Part shown: in pieces, positions 7,826 through 16,576 of the stretch
Numbering within the stretch: position 1 is the stretch's first letter
Layout of the letters: each line of letters begins with the position of its first letter
NCBI GenBank assembly: GCA_002395865.1
Contig: DGVE01000173.1
Span: 1 to 31,947, forward strand
Direction of reading: 5' to 3'
DNA: 31,947 nt
From: Lachnospiraceae bacterium UBA4292
GTDB lineage: Bacteria; Bacillota; Clostridia; Lachnospirales; Lachnospiraceae
Program-made: the position numbers and the translations under genes
Notes under the pieces: generated by a model
The model's input: the letters and a program-made list of their open reading frames with translations, nothing else
The model's database searches: none
What the model was told of the DNA's origin: nothing

Positions 7826-8164
7826 TTGAGATACACATCGGATGAGGCGCTTTCGGAGATCCTTAAGCGCTCGGAAAAGATAAGAGAAAAAAGAAGGAGA
7901 CGAAACGAGAGGCTTCTCGCAGGAGCCTCGGGCATGCTGCTGATAGTACTGCTCGTATCCATAACCCTTCTGGGAGGTTACACGGTAAATCCCGCGACCG
8001 ACAGCGTCATGGGATCGTTCCTGCTCTCGGCGGAGGCCGGCGGATACATACTCGTGGCGGTGCTCGCATTTGCGCTGGGCATAGCGGTCACATTCCTCTG
8101 CTTAAAGATCAGAGAGAGAAACAAAGACAATCCTCATACAAAGGAAAAGGAGGACGGCAAATGA
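7826..8164 (+). CDS. Small two-helix membrane protein with basic N-terminus
   Basis: This 112-residue protein has a highly charged N-terminal segment (about residues 1-32, with EKIREKRRRRNER). Two hydrophobic helices follow (about 34-52 and 74-96), then a charged tail. No known domain is recognised. The start is the TTG at 7826, with a near-perfect GGAGGTGA (7813-7820) 5 nt upstream; an earlier TTG at 7805 would lie before that site. The last 4 nt overlap the ATG of the trypsin-like lipoprotein gene (ATGA), so the two are coupled. No clear promoter is visible between the terminator at 7740 and this gene: TAATAT near 7786 lacks a good -35 partner. It may help hold or present the secreted protease at the membrane, which is inference. 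Confidence 0.75.
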   Translation: MRYTSDEALSEILKRSEKIREKRRRRNERLLAGASGMLLIVLLVSITLLGGYTVNPATDSVMGSFLLSAEAGGYILVAVLAFALGIAVTFLCLKIRERNKDNPHTKEKEDGK

Positions 8165-8862
8165 GGAGGATGAGCCTGCGCGGGCTGATACTCGCCGTAT
8201 CGGCCGCAGCGTTTTTATCCTCCTGTTCCCCCGCAGACACGTCGTCCCCGGCAGTTAAGCCCCCGGCAGATACGGCGCCCAGCAGCTTCATCGACAAACC
8301 CCTGCTTTTGGAGGCGGCCGCAGCCTCGGTGGTAAAGCTCGAAGCTTATGATGACAACGACATCCGCATCGCTACGGGAAGCGGATTTGCGGCATTGTCC
8401 GAAGGGGTGATCATCACCGCCTGCCATGTGGTCACGAACGCGGAGCGTATAGTAGCCACACGCGACGACGGGGAGACATTTACACTGGGAAGGATAATCG
8501 AGGCCGACACAGAGCTGGATCTGGCCATATGTGCCCTCCCCGAGGGGGTCGGTCTCCCTCTACTGGCTGCGGCAGAAAACGAACTGCACCGTGGTGAGCG
8601 GGTCGCGGTGATAGGAAGCCAGTTCGGGGTCTTAAATCTCATCACGCAGGGAAACTACTGCGGAACATGGAACAGTGAAGGAAATGACTGGCTGCTGTTT
8701 ACGGCTCCCGTATCGGGAGGAAGCAGCGGCGCACCGGTTTTAAACAGTCTTGGCGAGGTCATCGGAGTGGTCTCCGGTACCTATGACAGCGGACAGAACA
8801 TGAATATAGCGACTCCGATAGCGGCAGCCGCAAAACTGAATGGAGGGCAGAAGTTTGAATGA
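8161..8862 (+). CDS. Trypsin-like (S1C-type) serine protease lipoprotein
   Basis: This 233-residue protein starts with a lipoprotein signal peptide ending in FLSSC, so C22 should be lipid-modified and the enzyme displayed outside the membrane. The catalytic triad is complete: H89 in ITACHVV, D120 in ELDLAIC and S189 in GGSSGAP. The layout resembles the protease domain of HtrA/DegP proteins, but there is no PDZ domain after it. AAAAGGAGG (8145-8153) lies 7 nt before the ATG. The start overlaps the small membrane protein gene by 4 nt. An extracytoplasmic serine protease next to an ECF sigma/PrsW cluster could supply an outside cut in a proteolytic signalling chain, or could process the adjacent giant surface protein. 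Both roles are inferred. Confidence 0.9.
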   Translation: MRRMSLRGLILAVSAAAFLSSCSPADTSSPAVKPPADTAPSSFIDKPLLLEAAAASVVKLEAYDDNDIRIATGSGFAALSEGVIITACHVVTNAERIVATRDDGETFTLGRIIEADTELDLAICALPEGVGLPLLAAAENELHRGERVAVIGSQFGVLNLITQGNYCGTWNSEGNDWLLFTAPVSGGSSGAPVLNSLGEVIGVVSGTYDSGQNMNIATPIAAAAKLNGGQKFE

Positions 8863-8864
8863 AA

Positions 8865-8932
8865 TCATTCAAACTTTCATCGGTGCCGCGGCAGGCACGA
8901 CACCGATGGGCACCATGCCTGCGGCAAGGTAC
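8865..8932 (+). repeat. 68-nt pseudoknot-capable element, copy 2 (before giant surface protein)
   Basis: This copy begins 2 nt after the stop of the protease gene and ends 5 nt before the ATG at 8938. P1 pairs 8878-8885 with 8901-8908 (8 bp). P2 pairs 8886-8889 with 8921-8924 and 8893-8897 with 8916-8920, around a 3-nt bulge. Compared with copy 1, the A-U pair 47-71 becomes the C-G pair 8881-8905, a compensatory change, and an A-C mismatch (51-67) becomes G-C (8885-8901). A weak AAGG (8926-8929) lies 8 nt before the ATG. The 5' end also forms half of a palindrome with the preceding stop codon. No known riboswitch consensus is recognised. Confidence 0.75.
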
Positions 8933-8937
8933 AATAG

Positions 8938-11900
8938 ATGAAAGCTAACCGAAAACCAAGAGTACCCATTATCATCGCGGCAGTCGCTATCGCCGCGGCT
9001 GCAATCATCGGCCTGATAGTATTTCTTGCGTCCGGGGGCAAAAAGGACGATAAGAATATAGCTCAGGAGACGACACAGGGTTCAGAGACCGATCCGAGTA
9101 AAGAAAATGATCCGGGAGGCAACAAACCGGGCGAAGGCGACGAAGACGGCGCGTTTACAGTCAGCTTCGCCGTAAGGGAGACAGCAAGCGCTTACGAGCG
9201 AGAAAATGCCGTGCTTCCCGCCTCTGTAGCCGTAGCGCCCGGAACACAGGTGGGCCAGCTCGACATCCCCGAGTGCCCCAATATGATGTTCCTCGCGTAC
9301 AGCTATGACGCGGCAGGTATCAAGAAAGCTCAGGACACCGACCGCATCGACGGCAATATAACGCTCTATCCCTGCTTCGCGACCATGGACGGCATGGGAA
9401 ATACAGCAGGCTTTGATTATGTATCGAAGACGGATGTCGACTGCGACTACGCGATCGACATCATCACTTACGGGCTCACAGAGGACGAGATCAGAAGTAT
9501 CTTCTCGGTAGAGCGCGCCAGCATGGGCGGCGACCCCATGGGATACGACCTCATTTCCATTCGCGAAAAGGATACCGTGGAATGGCTCACCTCCTCCGGT
9601 ATCAGGGAGGAGACCGCCAAGGCCGTATGGACATGCATCAAGCAGAAAGAGACCGAGGGCGCACAGCTCACGCAGCTTCTCAATGCGCTCACATCGTCCG
9701 AAGAGCACTTCGACGAGCTCAGCCAGACTCAGATCACCGATATCGTTACCCGTTTCGCGCCCGAGGAGATCACCGGCAGCGACTACGAGAAGGCGCCCAT
9801 GATCGATGACGATATGCAGGCAGTCCTCGAGGCTCTCGACATTGACATAGCTACCGTAACTCCGGAAGCCCTCATGGAGCGCTACGGCCTCTCTGAGGAC
9901 GACAGCCTACAGCGCTTCTGGCGCGAGGACGTAGGGCTTACCGTCGAGCAGGTCCTCTTCCTTGAGGATATCGTATACGCGAGGAAGGAGATCCGCGGCG
10001 ACAAGTGGCAGATCGTGCCCCGCGGCGGCGCATGGGAGGGCGGCGAAATATATTCGATCATCGCTTCCGACACTTCCCGCGCGAGATTCATCTTTAACGA
10101 CGAGCCCACAGGCAGGGAGGTCGTAAAATACAACATTACCACAAGGCTCGAGGAAGTCGAGAACATAAGCATCGACCCCCGCGTGATACATCTTAATGCC
10201 GATGAGGTGGAGGGTGTCGAGTATCTCGGCCTTCTATCCCTTGAGATGGATGAAAACGGCAATATCACCGCAGACGAAAACACAGGCTCCGGTGTCATGA
10301 CCTACAACGGCAGCGAGAAGATAAACGCAGGCGACACTGTGGCTGTAAACCGCGGCGCCTACGACGAGAACGGTCTCACAAGCGGTGAGGTCGCATACCT
10401 TCTCATAAAGGAGGTACAGGGCGGCGGCAAATACGCCTATGAGTACGCAAAGATAGAAAATGTCCTCTTTATAGCCGACAATATCCCCGTAAAGGATGAC
10501 GGAAGCATCGGGGACGGAACCATCACCATAGCGGCAGCCGATCTTGATTTTTCGAAGGCGGACTTCTCCTCTTTCGGACTGGACGAAAAAACAAAACTGG
10601 ATGCAGGCGACTATCTGACCTTCTACACCGGCTCCTTGGGAGGAGCGGATTACAAGGTTACCGGACACGCTGTCGTGGACTCCGTATCCGCCTCGGGCGA
10701 GTCATATACCGTCACCTACTCTTCTATCACCGAAGAGCAGCTCACGGCTCCCGAGCTTCTGCTGTACACAGAGCTTCCTCAGATGGAATTCGAGCTCACG
10801 CAGCAGAACGAGGATGCCCTTCGCGAGCAGATCGAGAAGAATATCATGCAGAGCGGTATCGTGGAGGAGACAGAGGACTTCTTCACCGCGCTCCTCACTG
10901 ACGGCTCACTCGATTTTGACAGCTATGAGCACGGCGACGAGCTCAGAAGAATGGTGATCAACACCGACGGCGAGGATCTTACTCTTGCGGATCTGCGTCT
11001 GCTTGCGGACGGCGGCAAGGTCGAGGTCAGCGACGTTCACGTGACCTTCCTCGCGGGCATCAATCTGCAGCATTTCTCGGGCAAGGGCTTAAGAGGCGAG
11101 GCTGCGGTAACATTTACAATAAGCATCGCCATAGGCGACGCAGGATCGCTTGAGATCCAGCCGGCCATCGTATTCGAGCAGGAGTTCCTGCTCACACCTT
11201 CCGTAAAGGTGGTCCGCAACAAGAACAAGTTGGGCTTCACATCTTCACTCGATATCACCGCGTCGTTCTCCGCAGGTACCTATTCGGGTCTCGGCGTCAC
11301 AGTGACTGCGCAGACCAAGGCGCCCAAGAACGGCAACGCCGACAAGGACTGGTCGGAAATGGTCGGCGGCTTCATCGATAACGGTAACGCTGACTCTCTC
11401 GAGGCGCGCCAGAAGGCAGCCCAGCTCCTTATAAAGGGCGGAGATTTCCTGCAGAAGCAGAGCGACAAGCAGAAGAAAAAGAATCAGGGACAGGGCTTCG
11501 ACTCCACCCTGACCAACGATGATCCCAACAAGACCGGTAAGGATTCGAAGCAGGATTATGTTTCACCGGGTCTCGGCGGCGACCTGCCCGACAAGTATTC
11601 GCGCATGCTCTCGAATGACGCGAAGTACATAAAGCTGGTCGATGTCGATCTGGGCAGCTTCGATATGCCCATAGACCCCGCCGGCATCATCCATGTGGGT
11701 CTCAAGATCAATTTCAACATCAGCATGAAGATCAATGCCATGATCGGCGCAGGCGTGACCTATGAGAACGCAAAATGCTACTCATATCACTTCCGCGCGA
11801 AGATCTGGGGCGGCGGTGATGAATATTCGGAGTCTAATCTCTCCTCCTCCACAAACCGCGCCACAGTCACGGACATAAAGGAATCCACCTTCCGCGCGGA

Positions 11901-14900
11901 CTTCTACGCATTCGGTATGGTCGGTGTCCGCATGGGCGTTAGCATCGACCTGCGCGTCGGCGTATTCTCCACAGACCTCGACTCCGTGGGCGTGGTAGCA
12001 AGCGCCGGAGCATACGCGGAGCTCTACGGCTTCCTGTATGTCTACTACGAAAAGAAGGCCTCGCAGCCTGCCAAGAGCGGCGCGAGCGGTTCCCTGCTTT
12101 TTGAGGTGGGTATCTACACCGATATAAGCGTAAAGGTACAGATCGGCGCCGGCAAGGCGTCAAAGAGCTGGAGCCTGTACAGCTCGAAGCTGCCCTTCGT
12201 GCAGCTGGGCTGCGTGGAATTTCCTCTCGACTTCATAATAAAGCCTACAGATTCGAAACTGCAGGTCAAGATACCCGACGGTCAGAACACCGTAAAGCTG
12301 GATTCGTCCATATTTGAGATGAAGCTGATGGCTCTTAATTCCGGCAAGGTCGTCAATAAGAATATGGATTCAAACGCCGTTTCCGAGGACGATGCGACAC
12401 CGTTTACTGCAACCATAATCACCACGGGCAATAAAGAGGATACAAACGGCCTTACATTGTCCACATCAAGAAGCTGGAAGCAGTTCAATGAAAAGCATTT
12501 CATCGTAGAGTGCTTCGATCTCACGAGCGAGAACGGTGAAAGGATCGAGGGCGCGTCTTCGTTCCAGTACCTGCCGGGTTCGAACGAGATCTTCATCTGC
12601 CCTCTCGACAACAACAAGAACGATATATGGGGAGAGGTGGTCTTCACCTACAGAAACAACGCGTTCGGCTTCAACACCGAAAAGCTCCAGAGAACAGTAA
12701 AGGTACACTGGACAGGCGTATCCTGCACGGCAATGGTAGAGTACTACCTCGTGGATGACTCGGGGCAGCAGCTCGCGGGCACCGGCGCAGTCAGCGGATT
12801 TGACGCCATAAGATGCTACGTCGATATCGATGAGGGTCTTTGCAACAAGTTCCCCGGCTACGGTCTTTTGCATCTGGGCTACCCGGACGAGGACGATCTC
12901 CGCGATCAGTACTACACGGCAAGCAATGCCTACTCAGCGGCAAGGCGGCACGCAAACGCGCTCTCAAGCATAGCGGCCACTGCCCGCGTGGGAGACTACG
13001 TGGATGTCGAGAAGGAACTGGCTGCCGAGGAGGCTCAAAGAGAGGCCAACCGCCTGTTTGAGGTGGTCGCGGCGGTAGGCAAATACTACGAGCTGTACTA
13101 CGAGAACAATGAAAAAGCCGTGGCAGAAGGAAAGGGCACGACCTACTTCACGATGCGCGGAAATAACACGATCGTCCGTATCTACTACAAAAAACTGAAC
13201 CGTCCCACCACGTGGACGATATACGACGACGAGGGCGAGTGGAAGTGCTCAACGGAAAGCTTCCCCATCGGTGACGGCAAATATACAAACAAATACTCGG
13301 ATCAGGAGCTGCTGCAGAACCGCCCGATACTCGAATTCATGCCCTCGGTGCTTGAGGATTATCTGGGAGATCATTACAGCATCAAATGGTACACCGTCGA
13401 TTGCGCCGACTACGGCTGGTGGTCGTATGCGCTTCTGTGGGAGGCCTCCGCAAATGCTCAGCAGATGTTAAGGGACGGCACATTCTACACGGACAGCCGT
13501 GTAAAGCCTGTAGATAAGGATACTTTGTACGACGGCACCAACGTGGCCGTCATCGGAGTGGCAACACCTGATAGATTCACGGTGCGCTGGCTGATCGAAG
13601 ATGAGGCATTTGCAGTCACACAGGTCAAGTACGGCGGACGCATCAGCGTGCCCGACGGCGAGCCCAAGAAGGACGGATATACCTTCGTATCATGGATCAG
13701 CGAGGACGGCGAGGATGTGGACGGAACGCTTCGCATGCCCGGACACGATATAGAGGTCTACCCTGTATTTGCCGGCGATCCTCACAAGGTAACATGGATA
13801 TACGGTAAAAAGAGAGTGGAGACCGAGGTAACTACCGGTTCATCGATCTATGACTGCGTTCCCGAGGAGCTGCTTTCGGAGGGCTTCGTGATCTGGAGAA
13901 CGCAGGAGGCAGAAGGTCAGGGCGAGATCGACCCCGATTATGATATGCCAAACTCCGACCTCACACTGTACGGGAGACCCGGCCTTGGCTTTAGCTCCAT
14001 CACCTGGATGGAGGACGATGACATCATCCGCAGAGACTTTGTAGAGATCGGTACAAAGCCGGTTGCTCCCGGGCTTACGGCGAGGGAAGGCCTCGATCTC
14101 GTATGGATGATAAACGACGAGGTAATGCAATCCAACTATCTCGCATCGCGCGAGGACATATTCGCGTTCGCGTTCTGGCACAAGCACGAGTGGAGCGAGG
14201 AGACATCGTCCGTTGCAGCCACCTGTTCGGCACCGGGTCTGCACGGAACGAAGTGCTCCGTCTGCGGACTTCTCACCGAGGTCGAGGAGATACCCATTGA
14301 CCCGAACGCGCACAAGTGGGTCGAGTATACCGCAAAGGAAGCCACCTGCTGCGAGAAGGGCGTGATCGGAAGACACTGCGCATGGTGCGATGCAATCGAT
14401 GAAAGCTACGCTGAGGCCGTTGACATCGATCCCACAAACCACACCGGAAGGCAGGAGGTCCGCGACGCGGAGGAGCCCACCTGCAAGGCCGGCTACACAG
14501 GCGACACATACTGCGCGGACTGCGGCGAGCTGCTCTTTACCGGAGAAGCGATACCGGCGACAGGCGCTCACACCAAGACACATATCATAAACTATAAGGA
14601 GCCCACCTGTACGGTGATAGGATACTCGGGCGACGAGGTCTGCGACAACTGCGGCATCTGCGTAAGGAAGGGCTACGGCCTGCCTACAAAGAGCCATGTG
14701 GGTGTAGTTGACGGCTCCGAGGACGCCACCTGCGTCTCTCCCGGCAAGGTCATCTGGAAATGTGAGAACTGTGACTACACATGGACAGTTGAGTACAGCC
14801 CGATAGACCCCGAAGCACACGACTGGGACGACGGCGTGATCACAAAGGAGGCCAACTGCGGGCAGGACGGTATCATGGAATACACCTGCAAGCTCTGCGG

Positions 14901-16497
14901 CGAAAAGAAACAGGATAAGATATCCGGTGGCGGCGAGCACGTATGGGGCGATCCGGTGAAGACCGCAGGAAGCTGCAGCAAGGAGGGCGTACTCACTTAC
15001 ACATGCTCAGTCTGCGGCGAGACAAAGACTCAGACCCTCAGTATGGACAAGGACAATCACCTGCATCTTGGCGCGGCAGAGACCGTAACTCCCGCTACCT
15101 GCGAGACACCGGGACAGTCAAAACGCAAGTGCTCCGACTGCGGAGAGTATGTCTACGAGACCATACCCGCAAAGGACCACGACTGGGGCACACCGACCTA
15201 CACATGGTCGGATGATTACAGCACCGTTACCGCAACAGTTACATGTAAGAACGACGCAAACCACAAGAAGACAGAGACTGTCACAACTGACAGGGCACTG
15301 ATAGGCGCGGCATCCTGCGAGTCGGGCGGCAAGGCAAGATTTACGACCAAGCCGTTTACGACTACCGCACTGTTCACGCAGCAGACAAAGGAGGCGGATA
15401 TACCCGCCACCGGACACACCTGGGGCGAGCCGAGCTACACATGGTCCGCGGATTACAGCAAGGTGACGGCTACACGCACCTGTACGGTATCGGGCTGCAC
15501 CGGCAAGGAGACAGAGACTGTAAATACGACCTCTGCCGTCACCAAACCCGCCACCGCGGCATACAAGGGCGAGACGACCTACACCGCTACATTTACAAAT
15601 CCCGCATTTACGGTCCAGACGAAGACAGTCGCGAATATCGACTCGACAGACCCGAACTGGAACGCTGTAAATGTGACATGGGCAGCCGATTACAGCACAG
15701 CTACCGCGACGCGAACCAGCGCAGACGGAACGCTCACGCAGACAGAGACCAAGGCATCCACATCGTCTGTCACGGCTGCGGGATGTGAGACCGACGGAAA
15801 GACAGTCTACACGGTAACATTTGCCAACACTGATTTCGGAACAGTTACAAAGGAAGTAGCGATACCGAAGACAGGACATGTTTGGCAGTATTCGAGGACG
15901 ATAACTGAGCCTCAGCCGGATATCACATGGTCAGACCCCGATACCGGTCGCTGCAACGGATGGATTGCAGGGACCGATGAATATACCTGTTCTAATGGTT
16001 GCGGCAAGACAAAGACAGAGCCTAAGAAAGTTTCTATAGGGCTTGCAGGCAACGGAAATGAAGGCTGGGTAAGTGTAAACGGTACAAATGTGACCATTGA
16101 TCTGGGAGCTTTTGTAGCCGCCAATGCCGAGCATACAGACAACCTTACCATGGAGACATTCTTCAGAGAAGACCTCAGTATGACCACCATTGACTCGCTT
16201 TTCAATCTGATGGTATCGTTATATCCTTACAGTTCTGAATACGCAGGCTGGTATACTAATTCAAATGCCTCGGTGAATGATGCGACAAGAGCTGCTCTGT
16301 ATGGTTTCTACGTTATCGACGAGGGAAGCCTGGTCTATGATGATCCGACACAGGCAACACTCGATGTAACGACATACAGCGGCTCAAAAGAGCTCACTGT
16401 GAAGATGAAATTCGTACCGAACGATACAAACACCTACGAGACTAAAAACATCACAGTCAAATTCATATTTTCGAAAACATACTGGAATGTGAATTGA
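8938..16497 (+). CDS. Giant membrane-anchored surface protein with InlB-type and cysteine-rich repeats
   Basis: This 2519-residue protein has an N-terminal membrane anchor (about residues 10-32) and an acidic Gly/Pro/Asp-rich linker (about 35-72), then a very long extracellular part. An InlB B-repeat-like module (about 75-145) comes first, followed by a largely unrecognised region to about 1540. Three InlB B-repeat-like units follow (about 1545-1745, with YGGRISVPDGEPKKDGYTF). Next are eight units of the form ATC...G...CxxC (about 1748-2085), three W-x-x-DYS-type units (about 2085-2320) and a unique C-terminal 200 residues. There is no LPXTG sorting signal, so the N-terminal helix is the likely anchor. 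Listeria-Bacteroides-type repeats are typical of adhesins; the actual function is unknown. Base composition drops in GC over the last 600 nt. Confidence 0.9.
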   Translation: MKANRKPRVPIIIAAVAIAAAAIIGLIVFLASGGKKDDKNIAQETTQGSETDPSKENDPGGNKPGEGDEDGAFTVSFAVRETASAYERENAVLPASVAVAPGTQVGQLDIPECPNMMFLAYSYDAAGIKKAQDTDRIDGNITLYPCFATMDGMGNTAGFDYVSKTDVDCDYAIDIITYGLTEDEIRSIFSVERASMGGDPMGYDLISIREKDTVEWLTSSGIREETAKAVWTCIKQKETEGAQLTQLLNALTSSEEHFDELSQTQITDIVTRFAPEEITGSDYEKAPMIDDDMQAVLEALDIDIATVTPEALMERYGLSEDDSLQRFWREDVGLTVEQVLFLEDIVYARKEIRGDKWQIVPRGGAWEGGEIYSIIASDTSRARFIFNDEPTGREVVKYNITTRLEEVENISIDPRVIHLNADEVEGVEYLGLLSLEMDENGNITADENTGSGVMTYNGSEKINAGDTVAVNRGAYDENGLTSGEVAYLLIKEVQGGGKYAYEYAKIENVLFIADNIPVKDDGSIGDGTITIAAADLDFSKADFSSFGLDEKTKLDAGDYLTFYTGSLGGADYKVTGHAVVDSVSASGESYTVTYSSITEEQLTAPELLLYTELPQMEFELTQQNEDALREQIEKNIMQSGIVEETEDFFTALLTDGSLDFDSYEHGDELRRMVINTDGEDLTLADLRLLADGGKVEVSDVHVTFLAGINLQHFSGKGLRGEAAVTFTISIAIGDAGSLEIQPAIVFEQEFLLTPSVKVVRNKNKLGFTSSLDITASFSAGTYSGLGVTVTAQTKAPKNGNADKDWSEMVGGFIDNGNADSLEARQKAAQLLIKGGDFLQKQSDKQKKKNQGQGFDSTLTNDDPNKTGKDSKQDYVSPGLGGDLPDKYSRMLSNDAKYIKLVDVDLGSFDMPIDPAGIIHVGLKINFNISMKINAMIGAGVTYENAKCYSYHFRAKIWGGGDEYSESNLSSSTNRATVTDIKESTFRADFYAFGMVGVRMGVSIDLRVGVFSTDLDSVGVVASAGAYAELYGFLYVYYEKKASQPAKSGASGSLLFEVGIYTDISVKVQIGAGKASKSWSLYSSKLPFVQLGCVEFPLDFIIKPTDSKLQVKIPDGQNTVKLDSSIFEMKLMALNSGKVVNKNMDSNAVSEDDATPFTATIITTGNKEDTNGLTLSTSRSWKQFNEKHFIVECFDLTSENGERIEGASSFQYLPGSNEIFICPLDNNKNDIWGEVVFTYRNNAFGFNTEKLQRTVKVHWTGVSCTAMVEYYLVDDSGQQLAGTGAVSGFDAIRCYVDIDEGLCNKFPGYGLLHLGYPDEDDLRDQYYTASNAYSAARRHANALSSIAATARVGDYVDVEKELAAEEAQREANRLFEVVAAVGKYYELYYENNEKAVAEGKGTTYFTMRGNNTIVRIYYKKLNRPTTWTIYDDEGEWKCSTESFPIGDGKYTNKYSDQELLQNRPILEFMPSVLEDYLGDHYSIKWYTVDCADYGWWSYALLWEASANAQQMLRDGTFYTDSRVKPVDKDTLYDGTNVAVIGVATPDRFTVRWLIEDEAFAVTQVKYGGRISVPDGEPKKDGYTFVSWISEDGEDVDGTLRMPGHDIEVYPVFAGDPHKVTWIYGKKRVETEVTTGSSIYDCVPEELLSEGFVIWRTQEAEGQGEIDPDYDMPNSDLTLYGRPGLGFSSITWMEDDDIIRRDFVEIGTKPVAPGLTAREGLDLVWMINDEVMQSNYLASREDIFAFAFWHKHEWSEETSSVAATCSAPGLHGTKCSVCGLLTEVEEIPIDPNAHKWVEYTAKEATCCEKGVIGRHCAWCDAIDESYAEAVDIDPTNHTGRQEVRDAEEPTCKAGYTGDTYCADCGELLFTGEAIPATGAHTKTHIINYKEPTCTVIGYSGDEVCDNCGICVRKGYGLPTKSHVGVVDGSEDATCVSPGKVIWKCENCDYTWTVEYSPIDPEAHDWDDGVITKEANCGQDGIMEYTCKLCGEKKQDKISGGGEHVWGDPVKTAGSCSKEGVLTYTCSVCGETKTQTLSMDKDNHLHLGAAETVTPATCETPGQSKRKCSDCGEYVYETIPAKDHDWGTPTYTWSDDYSTVTATVTCKNDANHKKTETVTTDRALIGAASCESGGKARFTTKPFTTTALFTQQTKEADIPATGHTWGEPSYTWSADYSKVTATRTCTVSGCTGKETETVNTTSAVTKPATAAYKGETTYTATFTNPAFTVQTKTVANIDSTDPNWNAVNVTWAADYSTATATRTSADGTLTQTETKASTSSVTAAGCETDGKTVYTVTFANTDFGTVTKEVAIPKTGHVWQYSRTITEPQPDITWSDPDTGRCNGWIAGTDEYTCSNGCGKTKTEPKKVSIGLAGNGNEGWVSVNGTNVTIDLGAFVAANAEHTDNLTMETFFREDLSMTTIDSLFNLMVSLYPYSSEYAGWYTNSNASVNDATRAALYGFYVIDEGSLVYDDPTQATLDVTTYSGSKELTVKMKFVPNDTNTYETKNITVKFIFSKTYWNVN

Positions 16498-16540
16498 TAA
16501 AGGCACAATAGCCGATCATTGAAAACGGCTTAAAACACTT

Positions 16541-16566
16541 AAGGCCCGGGCATGCGCCCGGGCCTT
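16541..16566. terminator. Bidirectional terminator between giant gene and GNAT gene
   Basis: A perfect 11-bp stem (16541-16551 with 16556-16566) has the 4-nt loop ATGC. It sits between the convergent ends of the giant surface-protein gene and the GNAT gene, followed by CTCATACTCT on the plus side and AGTGTTTTAAG on the minus side. The T-runs are weak, but the stem is very stable. Confidence 0.85.
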
Positions 16567-16576
16567 CTCATACTCT

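Noticed and set aside
31..8932. Direct repeats as attachment sites of an integrated element
   Set aside because: The 8.8 kb between the copies holds ordinary chromosomal genes and no integrase or mobility gene. The identical spacing to start codons is better explained by a cis-acting element or local duplication.
8930..8935. TACAAT as a -10 promoter element before the giant gene
   Set aside because: It would start transcription at or after the ATG, and no -35 partner lies 16-18 nt upstream.
8865..8937. Conserved short peptide read through the element (FIG-A/T-AAGT...PMGTMPAA)
   Set aside because: The reading frame is open in copy 2 but has no ribosome binding site, and in copy 1 it stops at TAG within the element. 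The palindromic, GC-rich sequence keeps several frames open by chance. The compensatory change favours RNA structure.
13840..14940. Long minus-strand open frame of 366 codons opposite the giant gene
   Set aside because: It mirrors the GC-rich repeat region of a well-supported plus-strand gene, has no ribosome binding site and encodes a protein of no recognisable type.
15118..15879. Minus-strand open frame of 253 codons opposite the repeats
   Set aside because: It is a shadow of the repeated plus-strand coding sequence; its cysteine and arginine richness is an artefact of the complement.
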